The notes beneath the pieces were generated by a model that saw only the letters and a program-made list of their open reading frames with translations, ran no database searches and was not told where the DNA came from. Source: WVXP01 sp964348095 (lineage in GTDB: Bacteria > Desulfobacterota > BSN033 > WVXP01). From it: a DNA stretch of 64,000 bases. The stretch's first letter is position 1. Every line of letters begins with the position of its first letter. A program made the position numbers and the translations under genes. Below are positions 26,157 through 35,999 of the stretch, piece by piece. The stretch spans positions 31,135 to 95,134 of the forward strand of contig CAYGBK010000005.1 in NCBI GenBank assembly GCA_964348095.1, given 5' to 3'.

Positions 26157-26987
26157 ATGGAGTTTATCGATCATAAGCGAGTTCGCATTGAGGATGTTGA
26201 GATCACCTTGGCCCAGTCCACTGAACTGAGCGTCAAATGGATAGGCCAGGAGGAAGTCATAAAACAACTTTTGGCCGCGTGGATGATTATCGATGAGAAG
26301 GATCTGCCTTTCAATCCGAGACTCCTCGGCAAACCAGGTGTTGGTAAGACCACGCTGGCGTATACCGCAGCGAGACGTCTTGGGAAAGCGGTCTATATGT
26401 TTCAGGCCACCATGGACACGCGACCTGAGGACCTCATTATTACGCCCGTCGTCATGTCAGGAGGGATAGTCTCTTACGCTGCGAGTTCACTCGTGACAGC
26501 CATGATTAAGGGCGATGCCTGCATCATCGACGAGGGAAACAGAATGAGTGAGAAATCGTGGGCATCCCTTGCGCCACTCCTCGATGACCGCCGTTATGTC
26601 GAGTCCATCATAGCGGGGATTAAGATCCCCGCCCAGAAGGGCTTCGTCATCGCTGTCACGATGAATGATGATACGAGTACCTACGAGATTCCCGAGTACA
26701 TCCACTCTCGACTTCAGCCGCAGATCACCGTTGATTTCCCAGAAAAAGACGAGGAGAAAAAGATCCTCAAGGAGAACCTCCCTTTTATCGATGAAGAGAT
26801 TCTGGAGTACGTCGTCACGTTTTTGCAGCGAGCACACGGAAATGACGAGATTTATACGGTACGGGACGGGATCAATGTTGCCCGGTACGCTGGAAAACTG
26901 ATCAAATCCGAAGGACTGTCCAGGGCAAAGGCCCTTCGGAAGGCGGTGTCCTTGACCCTGGGCGAAGAGGTCTTGCAATATCTGTGA
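26157..26987 (+). CDS. MoxR-family AAA+ ATPase
   Basis: From the ATG at 26157 (GGAG nine bases upstream) the product has 276 residues. It has Walker A LLGKPGVGKTTLAYTAA, a Walker B DACIIDEGNRMSEKSWASL, the MoxR-type sensor 1 VIAVTMNDDTSTYEIPEYIHSRL pattern, and a helical C-terminal lid. MoxR ATPases act as chaperones that insert metals or remodel partner proteins, usually with a VWA-domain protein. No VWA gene is adjacent; the next gene codes for a TraB/TIKI-like protein, which may be the client or partner. The pairing is inferred from order, strand and the 158-base gap. Confidence 0.82.
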   Translation: MEFIDHKRVRIEDVEITLAQSTELSVKWIGQEEVIKQLLAAWMIIDEKDLPFNPRLLGKPGVGKTTLAYTAARRLGKAVYMFQATMDTRPEDLIITPVVMSGGIVSYAASSLVTAMIKGDACIIDEGNRMSEKSWASLAPLLDDRRYVESIIAGIKIPAQKGFVIAVTMNDDTSTYEIPEYIHSRLQPQITVDFPEKDEEKKILKENLPFIDEEILEYVVTFLQRAHGNDEIYTVRDGINVARYAGKLIKSEGLSRAKALRKAVSLTLGEEVLQYL

Positions 26988-27145
26988 GAAATCTCTGAGT
27001 TACCGCTCTTCACGTCTCATGCGCCTTCACCGACTTTTTACCTACTATGGTGAGCGCAAACATGCTCCGCTGCCTCGTCTCGTCAAATGCCACCCGGGTT
27101 CAAATCGCTTGCAGGACGGGGTCTCACGTTCTTAGGTGGTGTGTC

Positions 27146-29104
27146 ATGGATATGTTCTTCACAGAGCAGACAGGGAATATCTACTGCCTCCCTATCTGTC
27201 ACTATCGGATTGAGTTCGCCCAGATAGTCCGTCAAGCGATTGATAAGATCCAACCACACGCCATAGCGGCAGAGCTGCCTGCGACCCTGGAGAAAAAAAT
27301 CCGGCTTGGGATCGATCGGCTTCCTGTTGTTTCCCTCCTTCTGTATGAGAATGATAAGGGCGAGTCCATTTACCTTCTGATTGAACCTGCTGATCCACTT
27401 GTCGAGGCGATTCGATACGGACAGGAGAAGGGTATCCCCACTTTTCTCGTGGATGTCGATGGCGACGAGTACCCCCGCTTCAGAGACCCCGTGCCAGACC
27501 CTTACGCCATTCTCAGAGTGGGTCACCGGGCTTACTATCAGAGCTTTCGCAAGCACGCGCTCCGTGGCCTCAAGAAGTCTCCCCAGGACCGTATTCGCGA
27601 ACAGGGTATGGCTTTTCATCTCCAGAGGATCAAGGATAATTTCTCCTCCCTTCTGTTTGTCTGCGGTATGGTTCATTTGGAAGGGGTTCGGCGAGAGCTA
27701 ACCCGGCCCCAGACCCACCCCATGGGAAGAATCAGGCGCAAGACGGTGCAACTTTTCAACCTTCATCCTGACAGCATGGGGGAGGTTATGAGTGCCTTTC
27801 CATTCCTTTCTGCGACGTATGAGTACCATCGAGCTGAGCTCCCACCAGATCCCCCAGGTCGCCGTTACACGGTTCGAAAAACGCTGAAGTCATCGGCTTT
27901 TGGCGTTGTCGATGGGGGGAAGATCGTATCAGAAGAGAAGGCCCTCGAGGAAGCTCTGGTTTGGTCCACCCACCGTGTGATCGACCCCACATCCTCTATG
28001 ATTGATCGCCAAAGAGTAAACTTGAGGCTCTTTGAGCGAGCCGCCGTTCACTACCTGCAAGATACCGGTGAGAGAATTGCTGAGTGGCAGAAGAGAACCT
28101 TTTTCAAGTTTTCTCGGAATTACGCCATGTTGGATGGTCTTTTGTTGTCTGATTTCTACCATTGCCTGACGAGTGCCAGGGCCGCTGTGGATGACAACTT
28201 CTGCTATGCCATGTGGCGGCTCGGATGCTACTACCCCTGGCTGGAAGACCCGGCGAGCCTTCCTACTCTCAAAATCTCGGGAGACCAGATTTTCATGGGA
28301 ACCAGGCGAATCCATATTCGGCGAAGAATGCACAAGCCTCGGCAGCGACCCGTATGGCTGCCAGTGCGCAGAAGGCCTCGGGAACGTTTTCCAGGCGAAT
28401 GGCTCGGGCAGTTTGACTCGAAGGGGATCTGCTCTTACCCGCCTGAGGATCTCGTGATCGAGAATTATGGGCAATTTCTCAAGAAGAAAGGGGGCCGACT
28501 GCTTTCCGAAGAACAGGGCCGCATTGTGCCGATGACAGTTTCCCTCTTGGACGGCATCGACATACGGGAAACTCTGAGACACAGTCATGAGAAGAGAATC
28601 TTCGTCAGAGAAAACATCGTCATGAAAGGGGCGGTTGGATCGGTGGTCGTTATATTCGACACAGATGACCAAAATCGATTTCCCTACTGCATGACTTGGC
28701 ACGGAGAGCACGACCAGGAGTCAGACATGGCATTCTATGCAACTGACCCTGGGGATAACGTGCCGGGACCAGGCATCGGTCGGTGCGAATACGGAGGATT
28801 CCTCCTCAGCTACCCCCCCCTGAGAATGCTAGATGTGTGGATGGACCCCGAATATCGGTGGTTCCAATCTAAATCTGAGAAACTGCTCATAGCGGCCCTC
28901 GATTACTCGATCGAAAAACATGTGGTGTATGTGGCAGCCAGACCGCCTCGAAGCTATATGAAGGTCCTCGCGTCCCGTATGGAGCGGAAAATCGTCTATG
29001 TCCCTATTGGAACTCTCTCCCCCGAGACGTTAAAGAAGATTCGGGTCTTTCACGTTCTATTCGGTCGAGACAAGAGAGAAATCGCCAAGGATTATATCTG
29101 GTAG
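27146..29104 (+). CDS. TraB/TIKI-like protein with a large uncharacterised C-terminal region
   Basis: The ATG at 27146 has AGGTGG six bases upstream and gives 652 residues. Residues about 1-200 carry a pattern seen in the TraB/TIKI/ChaN/DUF5682 group: an early AIAAELP acidic motif, ADPLVEAIRYGQEKGIPTFL followed by DVDGDEYPRFRD, and a GxxH motif in FVCGMVHLEGVRREL. Residues about 200-440 are helical with many aromatic and Arg residues. Residues about 440-650 form an alpha/beta part with a TWHGEHDQESDMAFYA segment and CEYGGFLLSYPP, which I cannot assign. No signal peptide is present, so it should be cytoplasmic. It follows the MoxR gene on the same strand. Function is unknown; protease or hydrolase activity is only a family-level guess. 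Confidence 0.6.
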   Translation: MDMFFTEQTGNIYCLPICHYRIEFAQIVRQAIDKIQPHAIAAELPATLEKKIRLGIDRLPVVSLLLYENDKGESIYLLIEPADPLVEAIRYGQEKGIPTFLVDVDGDEYPRFRDPVPDPYAILRVGHRAYYQSFRKHALRGLKKSPQDRIREQGMAFHLQRIKDNFSSLLFVCGMVHLEGVRRELTRPQTHPMGRIRRKTVQLFNLHPDSMGEVMSAFPFLSATYEYHRAELPPDPPGRRYTVRKTLKSSAFGVVDGGKIVSEEKALEEALVWSTHRVIDPTSSMIDRQRVNLRLFERAAVHYLQDTGERIAEWQKRTFFKFSRNYAMLDGLLLSDFYHCLTSARAAVDDNFCYAMWRLGCYYPWLEDPASLPTLKISGDQIFMGTRRIHIRRRMHKPRQRPVWLPVRRRPRERFPGEWLGQFDSKGICSYPPEDLVIENYGQFLKKKGGRLLSEEQGRIVPMTVSLLDGIDIRETLRHSHEKRIFVRENIVMKGAVGSVVVIFDTDDQNRFPYCMTWHGEHDQESDMAFYATDPGDNVPGPGIGRCEYGGFLLSYPPLRMLDVWMDPEYRWFQSKSEKLLIAALDYSIEKHVVYVAARPPRSYMKVLASRMERKIVYVPIGTLSPETLKKIRVFHVLFGRDKREIAKDYIW

Positions 29105-29261
29105 GGCAATAAGAGGAACCTATTCCGCGATAGGTCAATCTGTCGAGGAATACCAAGCTCGGCATGACCGTCATAGAAGACGGGACACACCCCTCTGAAA
29201 GAAAAGGGTTCTCACACGTCAGGGATAGCTGTTAAGAAAACGAACTCAGAAAAGTAAGACT

Positions 29262-29732
29262 ATGACGCTTCGTTTCGTGGTTCACGAACACCATGCGTCC
29301 CGCCTTCACTACGATTTCCGTTTGGAACTGGAGGGTGTCCTTCGCTCCTGGGCCATTCCCAAGGGGCCGTCGATGAATCCGTCGGAGAGGCGTCTGGCAG
29401 TTCAGGTGGAGGATCATCTGCTGGAGTACATCGATTTTGAGGGAATTATTCCCTCGGGACAATACGGCGCTGGGCCTGTCGTGATCTGGGACAGGGGCAC
29501 TTACGAACTCATTGAGACTAGAGAGGACAAGATAGCTCTTTGTCTACAGGGAGAGAGACTCAAAGGGGAATTCACCCTCGTCCGACTCAAAGGACGCGGT
29601 AAAAGCAATCAATGGCTGATGATAAAAAGAAAGGATGAACACGCCCGAATCGACTGGGTGCTCGAAGAGAGTCTCACGGCCGAGAAGAAAGCGAGTTTAA
29701 AGGAACGGCCCCCCCCATGCGAAGCGTCATGA
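29262..29732 (+). CDS. Free-standing LigD-type 3'-phosphoesterase domain protein
   Basis: The 156-residue product is the phosphoesterase (PE) domain that in DNA ligase D cleans 3' ends during non-homologous end joining. It has the hallmark FVVHEHHASRLHYDFRLE (His and Arg/Asp metal ligands), WAIPKGPSMNP, the VEDHLLEYIDFEGIIPSGQYG motif with its catalytic His, VVIWDRGTYE and the WLMIKRKDE end. Length matches stand-alone PE proteins found in archaea and some bacteria. No ligase, polymerase or Ku gene is nearby. It ends two bases from the converging treT gene. Confidence 0.92.
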   Translation: MTLRFVVHEHHASRLHYDFRLELEGVLRSWAIPKGPSMNPSERRLAVQVEDHLLEYIDFEGIIPSGQYGAGPVVIWDRGTYELIETREDKIALCLQGERLKGEFTLVRLKGRGKSNQWLMIKRKDEHARIDWVLEESLTAEKKASLKERPPPCEAS

Positions 29733-29733
29733 A

Positions 29734-30966
29734 CTACTCTAGGAAAATGGTTTCATGACTCGGATGATCGAGAGCCAGGAGAAGGAGTAGGTACCTTTTC
29801 AAAATCTTGGTGATCAGAAACTCATCTCTCACATGGTTGTGGCCGCTTTCACCCAGCCTTCTGGCCAGGTCCGGTTGATTGAGTAACCGTCGGATCTGAA
29901 GACTGGCTCCTTCCACTGAATGGACCAACATTCCTGTATACCCATGTATGATCTGCGCTGGAATGCCCCCGATGGCGCTGCCGATGACAGGACGGTATTT
30001 CCATAGTGCCTCTGACACAGTCAGAGCAAAACCTTCTCTCAAAGATTTTTGTAGAATCACATCGGAGGCCCTTTGGAACGCATTTATCTCAGTGGGGATA
30101 GAGCTTGTAAGAAAGATGATGTGAATGTCTGGGTCGTCTCCGGCCGCCTCCGTGACTTTCCCAAGGATTTCCTCGGCCTCAGGATCGTCGGCCGCCTTGT
30201 CTCCGACGAGAAGGAGACGACAATCCGCGTGTTTTCGCGCCATTTTAAAAGCCTGAATGACGCCAATTGGATCTTTCCACGGATCGTACCGAGAGATCTG
30301 AGTGACAATGGGCTTGTCTCTGGGTATTCCGTATTTCTCCATAACACGGTCAATATAGGGATCTCCCAGGTCTTTGTTCTTGTCCGCCAGGGGATCGATG
30401 GCCGGATAGAAACGGTATTGAGTTATCTTTAGCTCCGGAGAGAAAAGGGGGGAGGAAAAAATCGCCGCGTCATACTGCTCGACGAATGGCCTCAGAAAAT
30501 CCCATACTTGAGGGTTTGGATGGGACATATCGATGTGACATCGCCATACCCATTTATTCTTCCGACGTTTGTGCCAATGGATCAATGCGGCAGGCTGAGG
30601 ATCATGGACGACAACGAGATCTTCATCAAAATCCATGACACTGTTATTCATCTCATTATAGGACAGATAGGTCTGGAATACCTGCTCTTGAAAGGACTCT
30701 TCTTTCCCCTGTAGGGCATTGTGAAAAGCCTTTGTAATGTCGAAGAAATCGTCGCCCCCTTTGATAACTTCCCATTTTGCCTCCACTCCCAATTCATCGA
30801 GAAGTGGGACCACCCGATGTAGCATTTCGGCGACTCCACCCCCGACGGCTGTGGAGTTAACCATCTTTATCGATCGGCCGCCCACGTGAGAGGCCAGAAT
30901 GTAGAGTTCCTCGATAACATTCCGGCCCACGACCTCTCTGTAATCAGACAAACTGGGTATACTCAT
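29734..30966 (-). CDS. treT: Trehalose synthase TreT (GT4 family)
   Basis: TreT joins glucose and a nucleotide glucose to make trehalose. The 410-residue product has the conserved N-terminal VNSTAVGGGVAEMLHRVVPLL, the PQPAALIHWHKRRK and WRCHIDMSHPNP motifs, and a GT-B C-terminal domain with QISRYDPWKDPIGVI, KSLREGFALTVSEALWKYRPVIGS and an EX7E-type pair. This gene is usual in Thermococcales and Thermotogales-like lineages and in scattered Desulfobacterota. It lies downstream of a DUF5752 gene on the same strand, a pairing seen repeatedly with TreT. Confidence 0.88.
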   Translation of the reverse strand: MSIPSLSDYREVVGRNVIEELYILASHVGGRSIKMVNSTAVGGGVAEMLHRVVPLLDELGVEAKWEVIKGGDDFFDITKAFHNALQGKEESFQEQVFQTYLSYNEMNNSVMDFDEDLVVVHDPQPAALIHWHKRRKNKWVWRCHIDMSHPNPQVWDFLRPFVEQYDAAIFSSPLFSPELKITQYRFYPAIDPLADKNKDLGDPYIDRVMEKYGIPRDKPIVTQISRYDPWKDPIGVIQAFKMARKHADCRLLLVGDKAADDPEAEEILGKVTEAAGDDPDIHIIFLTSSIPTEINAFQRASDVILQKSLREGFALTVSEALWKYRPVIGSAIGGIPAQIIHGYTGMLVHSVEGASLQIRRLLNQPDLARRLGESGHNHVRDEFLITKILKRYLLLLLALDHPSHETIFLE

Positions 30967-31015
30967 CTCTTGTCTCAGGATTCTCTTCTGTAAATCTCGA
31001 TCCCCTCAATTCGGC

Positions 31016-31699
31016 TCACGCTGTCCCCTCGAGGAATTCATCGATTATTCTCGTAATTCTCTCCCTTAACTCCTCCAATGTGTAGACGTGAATGTCGATG
31101 GACCTTATTTGTTGGGACAGTTGTTTCAAACTCAAGCTCTCTTCGATCCACGTGGAGAAGTCATCAGATTGGAGTTGGGTATAGAGACGTGACTCGATAA
31201 AGTGGAAATACAGCGAGTCGACACTGATGGTATCGAGAAGTTGCCGGAATGACCTCAGGTCATAGGCAAACTTGTCGGTCAGATAGACGATTCTGTTCGC
31301 GTCAAGAAGGTAGAAGGGCATGTCCGCAGTTTTTTGAAAAGCGGTCGGACTCTGGTCTTTGTGGTTTTCAATGGTTTTCACGATACGGGTTCTCAGGCTT
31401 TTGATTGTGTTGTACTCGGTCAGATCTATGGACGCCAGTTTTTCGGCAAGGGCCTCTTCATTAATGGACTTGGAGATCCAAAGGGCAAAACCATTGGTAT
31501 AAGGCGCTTGAACCTCACGAAGGGTGCGGAAGGCAGAAAAGGTATGGTAGAAGATCGATGAATCAGGGCAAGACCTGATGAGCCCCAGTAGCTCCTCAAG
31601 GTCATATGCTTTGAGACCCGTGAGTTTTTCCAGTGCCGCGCTTGAAGAGAACTGAAACACCCGATCTGCAGGTATTGAACCGTTTCGGTCATTCTTCAT
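31016..31699 (-). CDS. DUF5752-family protein
   Basis: From an ATG at 31699 the product has 227 residues; a TTG at 31750 would add 17. The pattern FQFSSSAALEKLTGLKAYDLEELLGLI with SIFYHTF and the C-terminal FLLDANRIVYL-like and SLYFHFIESR motifs fits DUF5752, which is often encoded beside trehalose synthase. The two halves look like a repeated helical unit (FHTF...GFALWI and FHFIE...FSTWI). Function is unknown; a role in controlling or supporting TreT is inference. Gap to treT is 49 bases. Confidence 0.75.
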   Translation of the reverse strand: MKNDRNGSIPADRVFQFSSSAALEKLTGLKAYDLEELLGLIRSCPDSSIFYHTFSAFRTLREVQAPYTNGFALWISKSINEEALAEKLASIDLTEYNTIKSLRTRIVKTIENHKDQSPTAFQKTADMPFYLLDANRIVYLTDKFAYDLRSFRQLLDTISVDSLYFHFIESRLYTQLQSDDFSTWIEESLSLKQLSQQIRSIDIHVYTLEELRERITRIIDEFLEGTA

Positions 31700-31794
31700 G
31701 GCTCTGCACTTCTCAAATTGGGCGATGGTGGATGGTTGTTCTCCAATCAAGACCTTAGCGTAATTGATCCGGGTTTAAACTTCAAGTGCTGTGG

Positions 31795-32766
31795 TTACGC
31801 CCTTTTCATGGAGTAGTAGTCTATGCCACGTCGTGATTTGAAACGAATTTTGCCGTCATCCAAAAGGATTCTCAGATGTCCCAGAACTTCGGACATGCCG
31901 AGAAAGACCTCGGACGTGTTTGCATTGGGAAAGAGGGCTTGCGATATTTCGTAGGCAGTCTTTCCGCGAGAAGATAAAATCGAGAGAACAGTCGAAAGAC
32001 GTCGCTCGTGGTGAAGGAGAATCTTGTTGAGGGTGCCCCTGAAATCTTGAATCGGTTCACCGTGGCCTGGTAGGACAAGGGAAACCGTGAGGCCCTCGAC
32101 CTTCCTGACAGAAGCCAAATAGTCTTGAAGACTCGTGCTCTGAGGTCCAGGGCCGGTCCTGGACAGGTCGATGACTGGATTCGGGGAGATTTCGTTTAGA
32201 AGATGGTCGCCACTTATCAGAATGCTGCCCTCTTCTAGATAGAAACACATTAACCCCGGGCTATGGCCGGGGCAGTGGATGGATCGAAATACCATTTCTT
32301 GAAAATGAATCTCGTCTCCATCGTTGATATGACTGACTTCACCAAGAGGTTCGGCTAGTGATCCTATCACTGATTTCATGTAGTCTAGAGTCCCTTCGAT
32401 CAGGCCAGTGGGCGTCCCATTCTGCTTGAGCACTGATACTAGGTTGCCTCTAAACTGCTCCATGGCTTGGATTCTCTCGTAATCCCTCTTATGGATATAG
32501 ATCTCGGCACCTGATTGTGACGCGATTCCTCTCGCCTGCCCGTAGTGGTCGACGTGCCCATGGGTAATAAGTATCCTTTTGATGTCATCAATCTGATAGC
32601 CCAGGGTTTGAAGGGAGTCTTTTAGGGCCACAAAAGATATTTCTGTCTTTGTGCCGGAATCGATGAGTGTCATCGGATCCTCATCCACGAGATATACATT
32701 GGTCGTTTTGATGGGAAAGGGAACGGGTAACTCAATCCTGTGAATCCTAGCCGAATAGTCCTTCAT
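31795..32766 (-). CDS. Metallo-beta-lactamase-fold hydrolase
   Basis: The 323-residue product has the MBL metal motif THGHVDHYG, a later His in HCPGHSPGL, an Asp in SGDHLL and a final His in VLPGHGEP, so both zinc sites look complete. The C-terminal 80 residues (LHHERRLSTVLSIL, then a winged-helix-like ending LRILLDDGKIRF) resemble the BLACT_WH domain of LACTB2-type hydrolases. Substrates in that group include thioesters and RNA; none can be chosen from sequence. It heads the leftward group with DUF5752 and treT and is divergent from addB. Confidence 0.82.
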   Translation of the reverse strand: MKDYSARIHRIELPVPFPIKTTNVYLVDEDPMTLIDSGTKTEISFVALKDSLQTLGYQIDDIKRILITHGHVDHYGQARGIASQSGAEIYIHKRDYERIQAMEQFRGNLVSVLKQNGTPTGLIEGTLDYMKSVIGSLAEPLGEVSHINDGDEIHFQEMVFRSIHCPGHSPGLMCFYLEEGSILISGDHLLNEISPNPVIDLSRTGPGPQSTSLQDYLASVRKVEGLTVSLVLPGHGEPIQDFRGTLNKILLHHERRLSTVLSILSSRGKTAYEISQALFPNANTSEVFLGMSEVLGHLRILLDDGKIRFKSRRGIDYYSMKRA

Positions 32767-32972
32767 CGCTCGACTCTCTGTGCGATCTGTTCTCGGAATT
32801 TAGCCACTCTCTCTTCCTATGTCAAAGGGACAGGTCAGGGTAATCTCTAAGAATCTCAGCGGGCGGCGATGAGATTCAGAATCTGGTGGCATCGAATTGA
32901 CACAGATCTGTGGAAATTTGATGTCTTTTCTTATACCATAACATATGACATCAACGAGGTGAAAACCACTCA

Positions 32973-35900
32973 GTGAATCGTCTGGTTGAAGATCTCGCTG
33001 CCTTTTGTAATACCCACCGACTCGAAGAAAAGGTGTTCGTTTCACCCTCCCTCGCCCTGGGGCATCAAGTCACCGAGGCCCTTGTCAGATCTGGGCATCC
33101 CTGGGTCAATCTCCATGTTGAAACTGTTCATACCTTGGCACGCAAAACAATCGATACGGACTTAGCCCGCGCTGGTTTGAGGATTCTCTCCCGGGCGCAG
33201 GCCTTGGCGCTGATAGAACAAACCTGTTCTAGAACGCTAAGTCCTGAAGATTATTTTGGACGACTCAAGGATCAGCCGGGCTTTCATCGAGCCCTAAAGG
33301 CGACGATCGAAGACCTCAGAGGCGCGGCAGTCACTCCCGGAGGGATCCGGCCCGAGCCGTTTGAGGATGGACGAAAGGCCAGGGAACTTCGTCTTATTCT
33401 CGACTGTTACGAGAAAGCGCTTGCTCACAACCACCTCGTGGATGAGGCCGACGTTCTCCAACGGGCGCTAGAAAAGTTCACGAACAAAGAGAACCGTGCC
33501 CCGGCGGATGCCCTTTATCTGCTTCCGGAGAATCTTGACCTGTCGTCCCTTGAGAGGGAGTTTTTGGAGCGTATCGCGGAAGACCGCATTTACGTGCTTG
33601 CCACGGATGATCCAGTCGCCTGGAAAGCCAATTCATCCACGATCAATATATTTCACGCTGTCGGTGAGGAAAACGAGGTGCGCGAGGTATTCAGACGACT
33701 CCTTCATGAAGGTATCGAGGTGGATAAGGCCGAGATTCTTTATACAGACACTGCTACCTATCTCCCTTTGATCTATGAGTTGAGTTCTCAGTATGACATG
33801 CCGTGCACCTATGCAGAGGGCATTCCGATCATCTTCTCTCGGCCAGGTCAGGCGGCACTGGGGTATCTGGAATGGCTGGACAACGATTACGATGCTGGTG
33901 CCCTCACGCGCACGATAGAGGCAGAGGTTCTAGACCTTGGCAAGGTCACGGGAGACGGTGAATCAGCAGGAGCTGTGCGTGCCGCACGTGTCCTCCGAGA
34001 TGCCGGGGTTGGGTGGGGACGGGAGCGACACCTCTCCTGCCTCGATGCCCTGCTCCTGCTTTACAAGAAGGGTCAACGAAGAAAAGAGGAAAGGGGCGCG
34101 ACGCCCTCTCAGGGGAAATTTCATCAGAGGCAGATAAGGGCGGTGACGGTCGTTCGGTCGTTCGTGGAGGCAGTGCTGAAAATGACGCCAGAGGCGGACG
34201 CCGATGGAAAGATCGCTTTAGGCGCCCTCGCTTGTGGGGGAGCGGGCTTTGTCAGGACATTTGCCCGGGTGGCGAGTGAACTCGATGGTATGGCATCCAT
34301 GGCACTCCAGAAAATCCTTGAAGAGCTTTCCTTTCTGCCAGATATACGCCTGAGGTATGGGGACGCCATCAAACGGTTGCAAGAGGCACTTGGGAGCGCC
34401 TATACCGGTGCTCGAACCCCCGAACCTGGGCATCTTCATGTGAGCGATTATCGGTTGGGAGGGTACAGTGGGCGGGAGGTCACCTTTATTGTTGGGCTAG
34501 ACGATTCCCGCTGCCCTGGAGGTGGCCTGCAAGACCCTGTTCTACTCGATTTCGAGCGAAGAGACCTCAATAGTTTGATCAGCCCAAGGCGGCTTCCTCT
34601 CCCGGGAGAGAGGCCTCAGGAAAACAGACTGGCATTTTGGGCGTGCCTTGCACAGCTCCGCGGACGAATCACGGTGAGTTACTCCTGTCGGAACCTGCTC
34701 GAAGACCGCGAGCAGTTTCCGGCGCCGTTGGTCTTGAAACTCTACCGTTCGGTAAGAGAGGAGCCCGAAGCGGACTACAGAGCCCTTCGAGTCGGTATTG
34801 GACGGCCTGCGGGGTTTATCCCCGCCGATTCCATGGTCCTCGATGAGACCGGATGGTGGCTGGAACGTCTTCGAGAATCAGGTTCTCGGGAGGACGCTAT
34901 TGCCGCTGTTGTTCGACAGATCTACCCATGGCTACGGTATGGCTGGCAGGCGGAACAGGAGCGCTCGAGCGATCGGTTCACCGTCTTTGATGGACAGGTA
35001 AGAGACAGCGGAGGAGAGCTCGACCCCCGGATAAGCCGAGATCCCATGTCTTGCACACAGATTGAAGCTATTGCACGATGTCCGTTTGCCTACTTTCTGC
35101 GCTATGTTCTAGGTATCGAACCGCCCAATGATTACGCCCGTGATCCGACGCTTTGGCTCAATGCATTAGAATTTGGCAGCCTGATACACGAAATATTCCG
35201 GCTTTTCATGGTAGAGATCACAGCCCGTCAGGAGAAACCGAATTTTGCCCACCACTGGGCCAACTTGAAACGTATTGCTGAAGAGCAGATCAACAGGTGG
35301 CACACCCGAGTGCCTTCTCCGAGTATTGCTGCCTTCACGACGCAACGCAGTCAGATTCTGCGTGCCTGTCGGACTTTTTTGAAAGATGAGGAGATTCACT
35401 GTCAGCAGGTAACGCCACGCTACTTTGAAGTTCCTTTTGGCCTGTCTAGTATGGCATCCGATTCGCCTATTGGGAGCAGTCAGCCTGTATCTATCGATCT
35501 TGGCGAAGGGGAGGAACTCTTGCTTCGCGGACGGATCGACCGTGTCGACCAGAGGGGCAGGGACGAATATGAGGTTTGGGATTACAAGTCTGGCAGCGCC
35601 CACTCCCTCCGTGAGGACAAGCTCCTCAATAGAGGTCGTCAGATTCAACATGCCCTCTATGCCCGTGCCCTAGAGATTCTGCTGGCCCGGGCGCATCAGG
35701 AGGGTAGGGTGGTGACCTCTGGTTATTTCTTTCCCGGTCCAAGGGGGGAGGGACAACGGGTCGTCAAAAAACAGGATAGATCAGCCCTAAATCGTGTCCT
35801 CAGGACGCTATTCCATTTACTTCGGGAGGGGGTTTTCCCCTATGCGCTAGATTCCGATGACTGCCGATTCTGCGACTACCAGTGTGTATGCGAGGGGCCG

Positions 35901-35999
35901 AGGAAGACCAATGAGAGAATTCTCATGAAATTCGACAGGGAGGGGACAGGCGAGACAGGAATTGACGCATTCAAGAGGTTGATGAACTGTGACGACTAA
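32973..35999 (+). CDS. addB: AddB-like helicase-nuclease subunit
   Basis: This 1008-residue protein resembles AddB, the partner of AddA in double-strand break resection. The N-terminal half has a degenerate UvrD-like layout without a clear Walker A. The C-terminal part holds a PD-(D/E)XK nuclease with RGRIDRVDQRG and YEVWDYKSGSAH. A Cys in CTQIEAIARCPFAYFLRY and a later cluster (CRFCDYQCVC) are placed like the [4Fe-4S] ligands that staple the AddB nuclease domain. The start is GTG with GAGGTG upstream. Its end overlaps the GTG start of addA by 11 bases. Confidence 0.85.
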   Translation: MNRLVEDLAAFCNTHRLEEKVFVSPSLALGHQVTEALVRSGHPWVNLHVETVHTLARKTIDTDLARAGLRILSRAQALALIEQTCSRTLSPEDYFGRLKDQPGFHRALKATIEDLRGAAVTPGGIRPEPFEDGRKARELRLILDCYEKALAHNHLVDEADVLQRALEKFTNKENRAPADALYLLPENLDLSSLEREFLERIAEDRIYVLATDDPVAWKANSSTINIFHAVGEENEVREVFRRLLHEGIEVDKAEILYTDTATYLPLIYELSSQYDMPCTYAEGIPIIFSRPGQAALGYLEWLDNDYDAGALTRTIEAEVLDLGKVTGDGESAGAVRAARVLRDAGVGWGRERHLSCLDALLLLYKKGQRRKEERGATPSQGKFHQRQIRAVTVVRSFVEAVLKMTPEADADGKIALGALACGGAGFVRTFARVASELDGMASMALQKILEELSFLPDIRLRYGDAIKRLQEALGSAYTGARTPEPGHLHVSDYRLGGYSGREVTFIVGLDDSRCPGGGLQDPVLLDFERRDLNSLISPRRLPLPGERPQENRLAFWACLAQLRGRITVSYSCRNLLEDREQFPAPLVLKLYRSVREEPEADYRALRVGIGRPAGFIPADSMVLDETGWWLERLRESGSREDAIAAVVRQIYPWLRYGWQAEQERSSDRFTVFDGQVRDSGGELDPRISRDPMSCTQIEAIARCPFAYFLRYVLGIEPPNDYARDPTLWLNALEFGSLIHEIFRLFMVEITARQEKPNFAHHWANLKRIAEEQINRWHTRVPSPSIAAFTTQRSQILRACRTFLKDEEIHCQQVTPRYFEVPFGLSSMASDSPIGSSQPVSIDLGEGEELLLRGRIDRVDQRGRDEYEVWDYKSGSAHSLREDKLLNRGRQIQHALYARALEILLARAHQEGRVVTSGYFFPGPRGEGQRVVKKQDRSALNRVLRTLFHLLREGVFPYALDSDDCRFCDYQCVCEGPRKTNERILMKFDREGTGETGIDAFKRLMNCDD

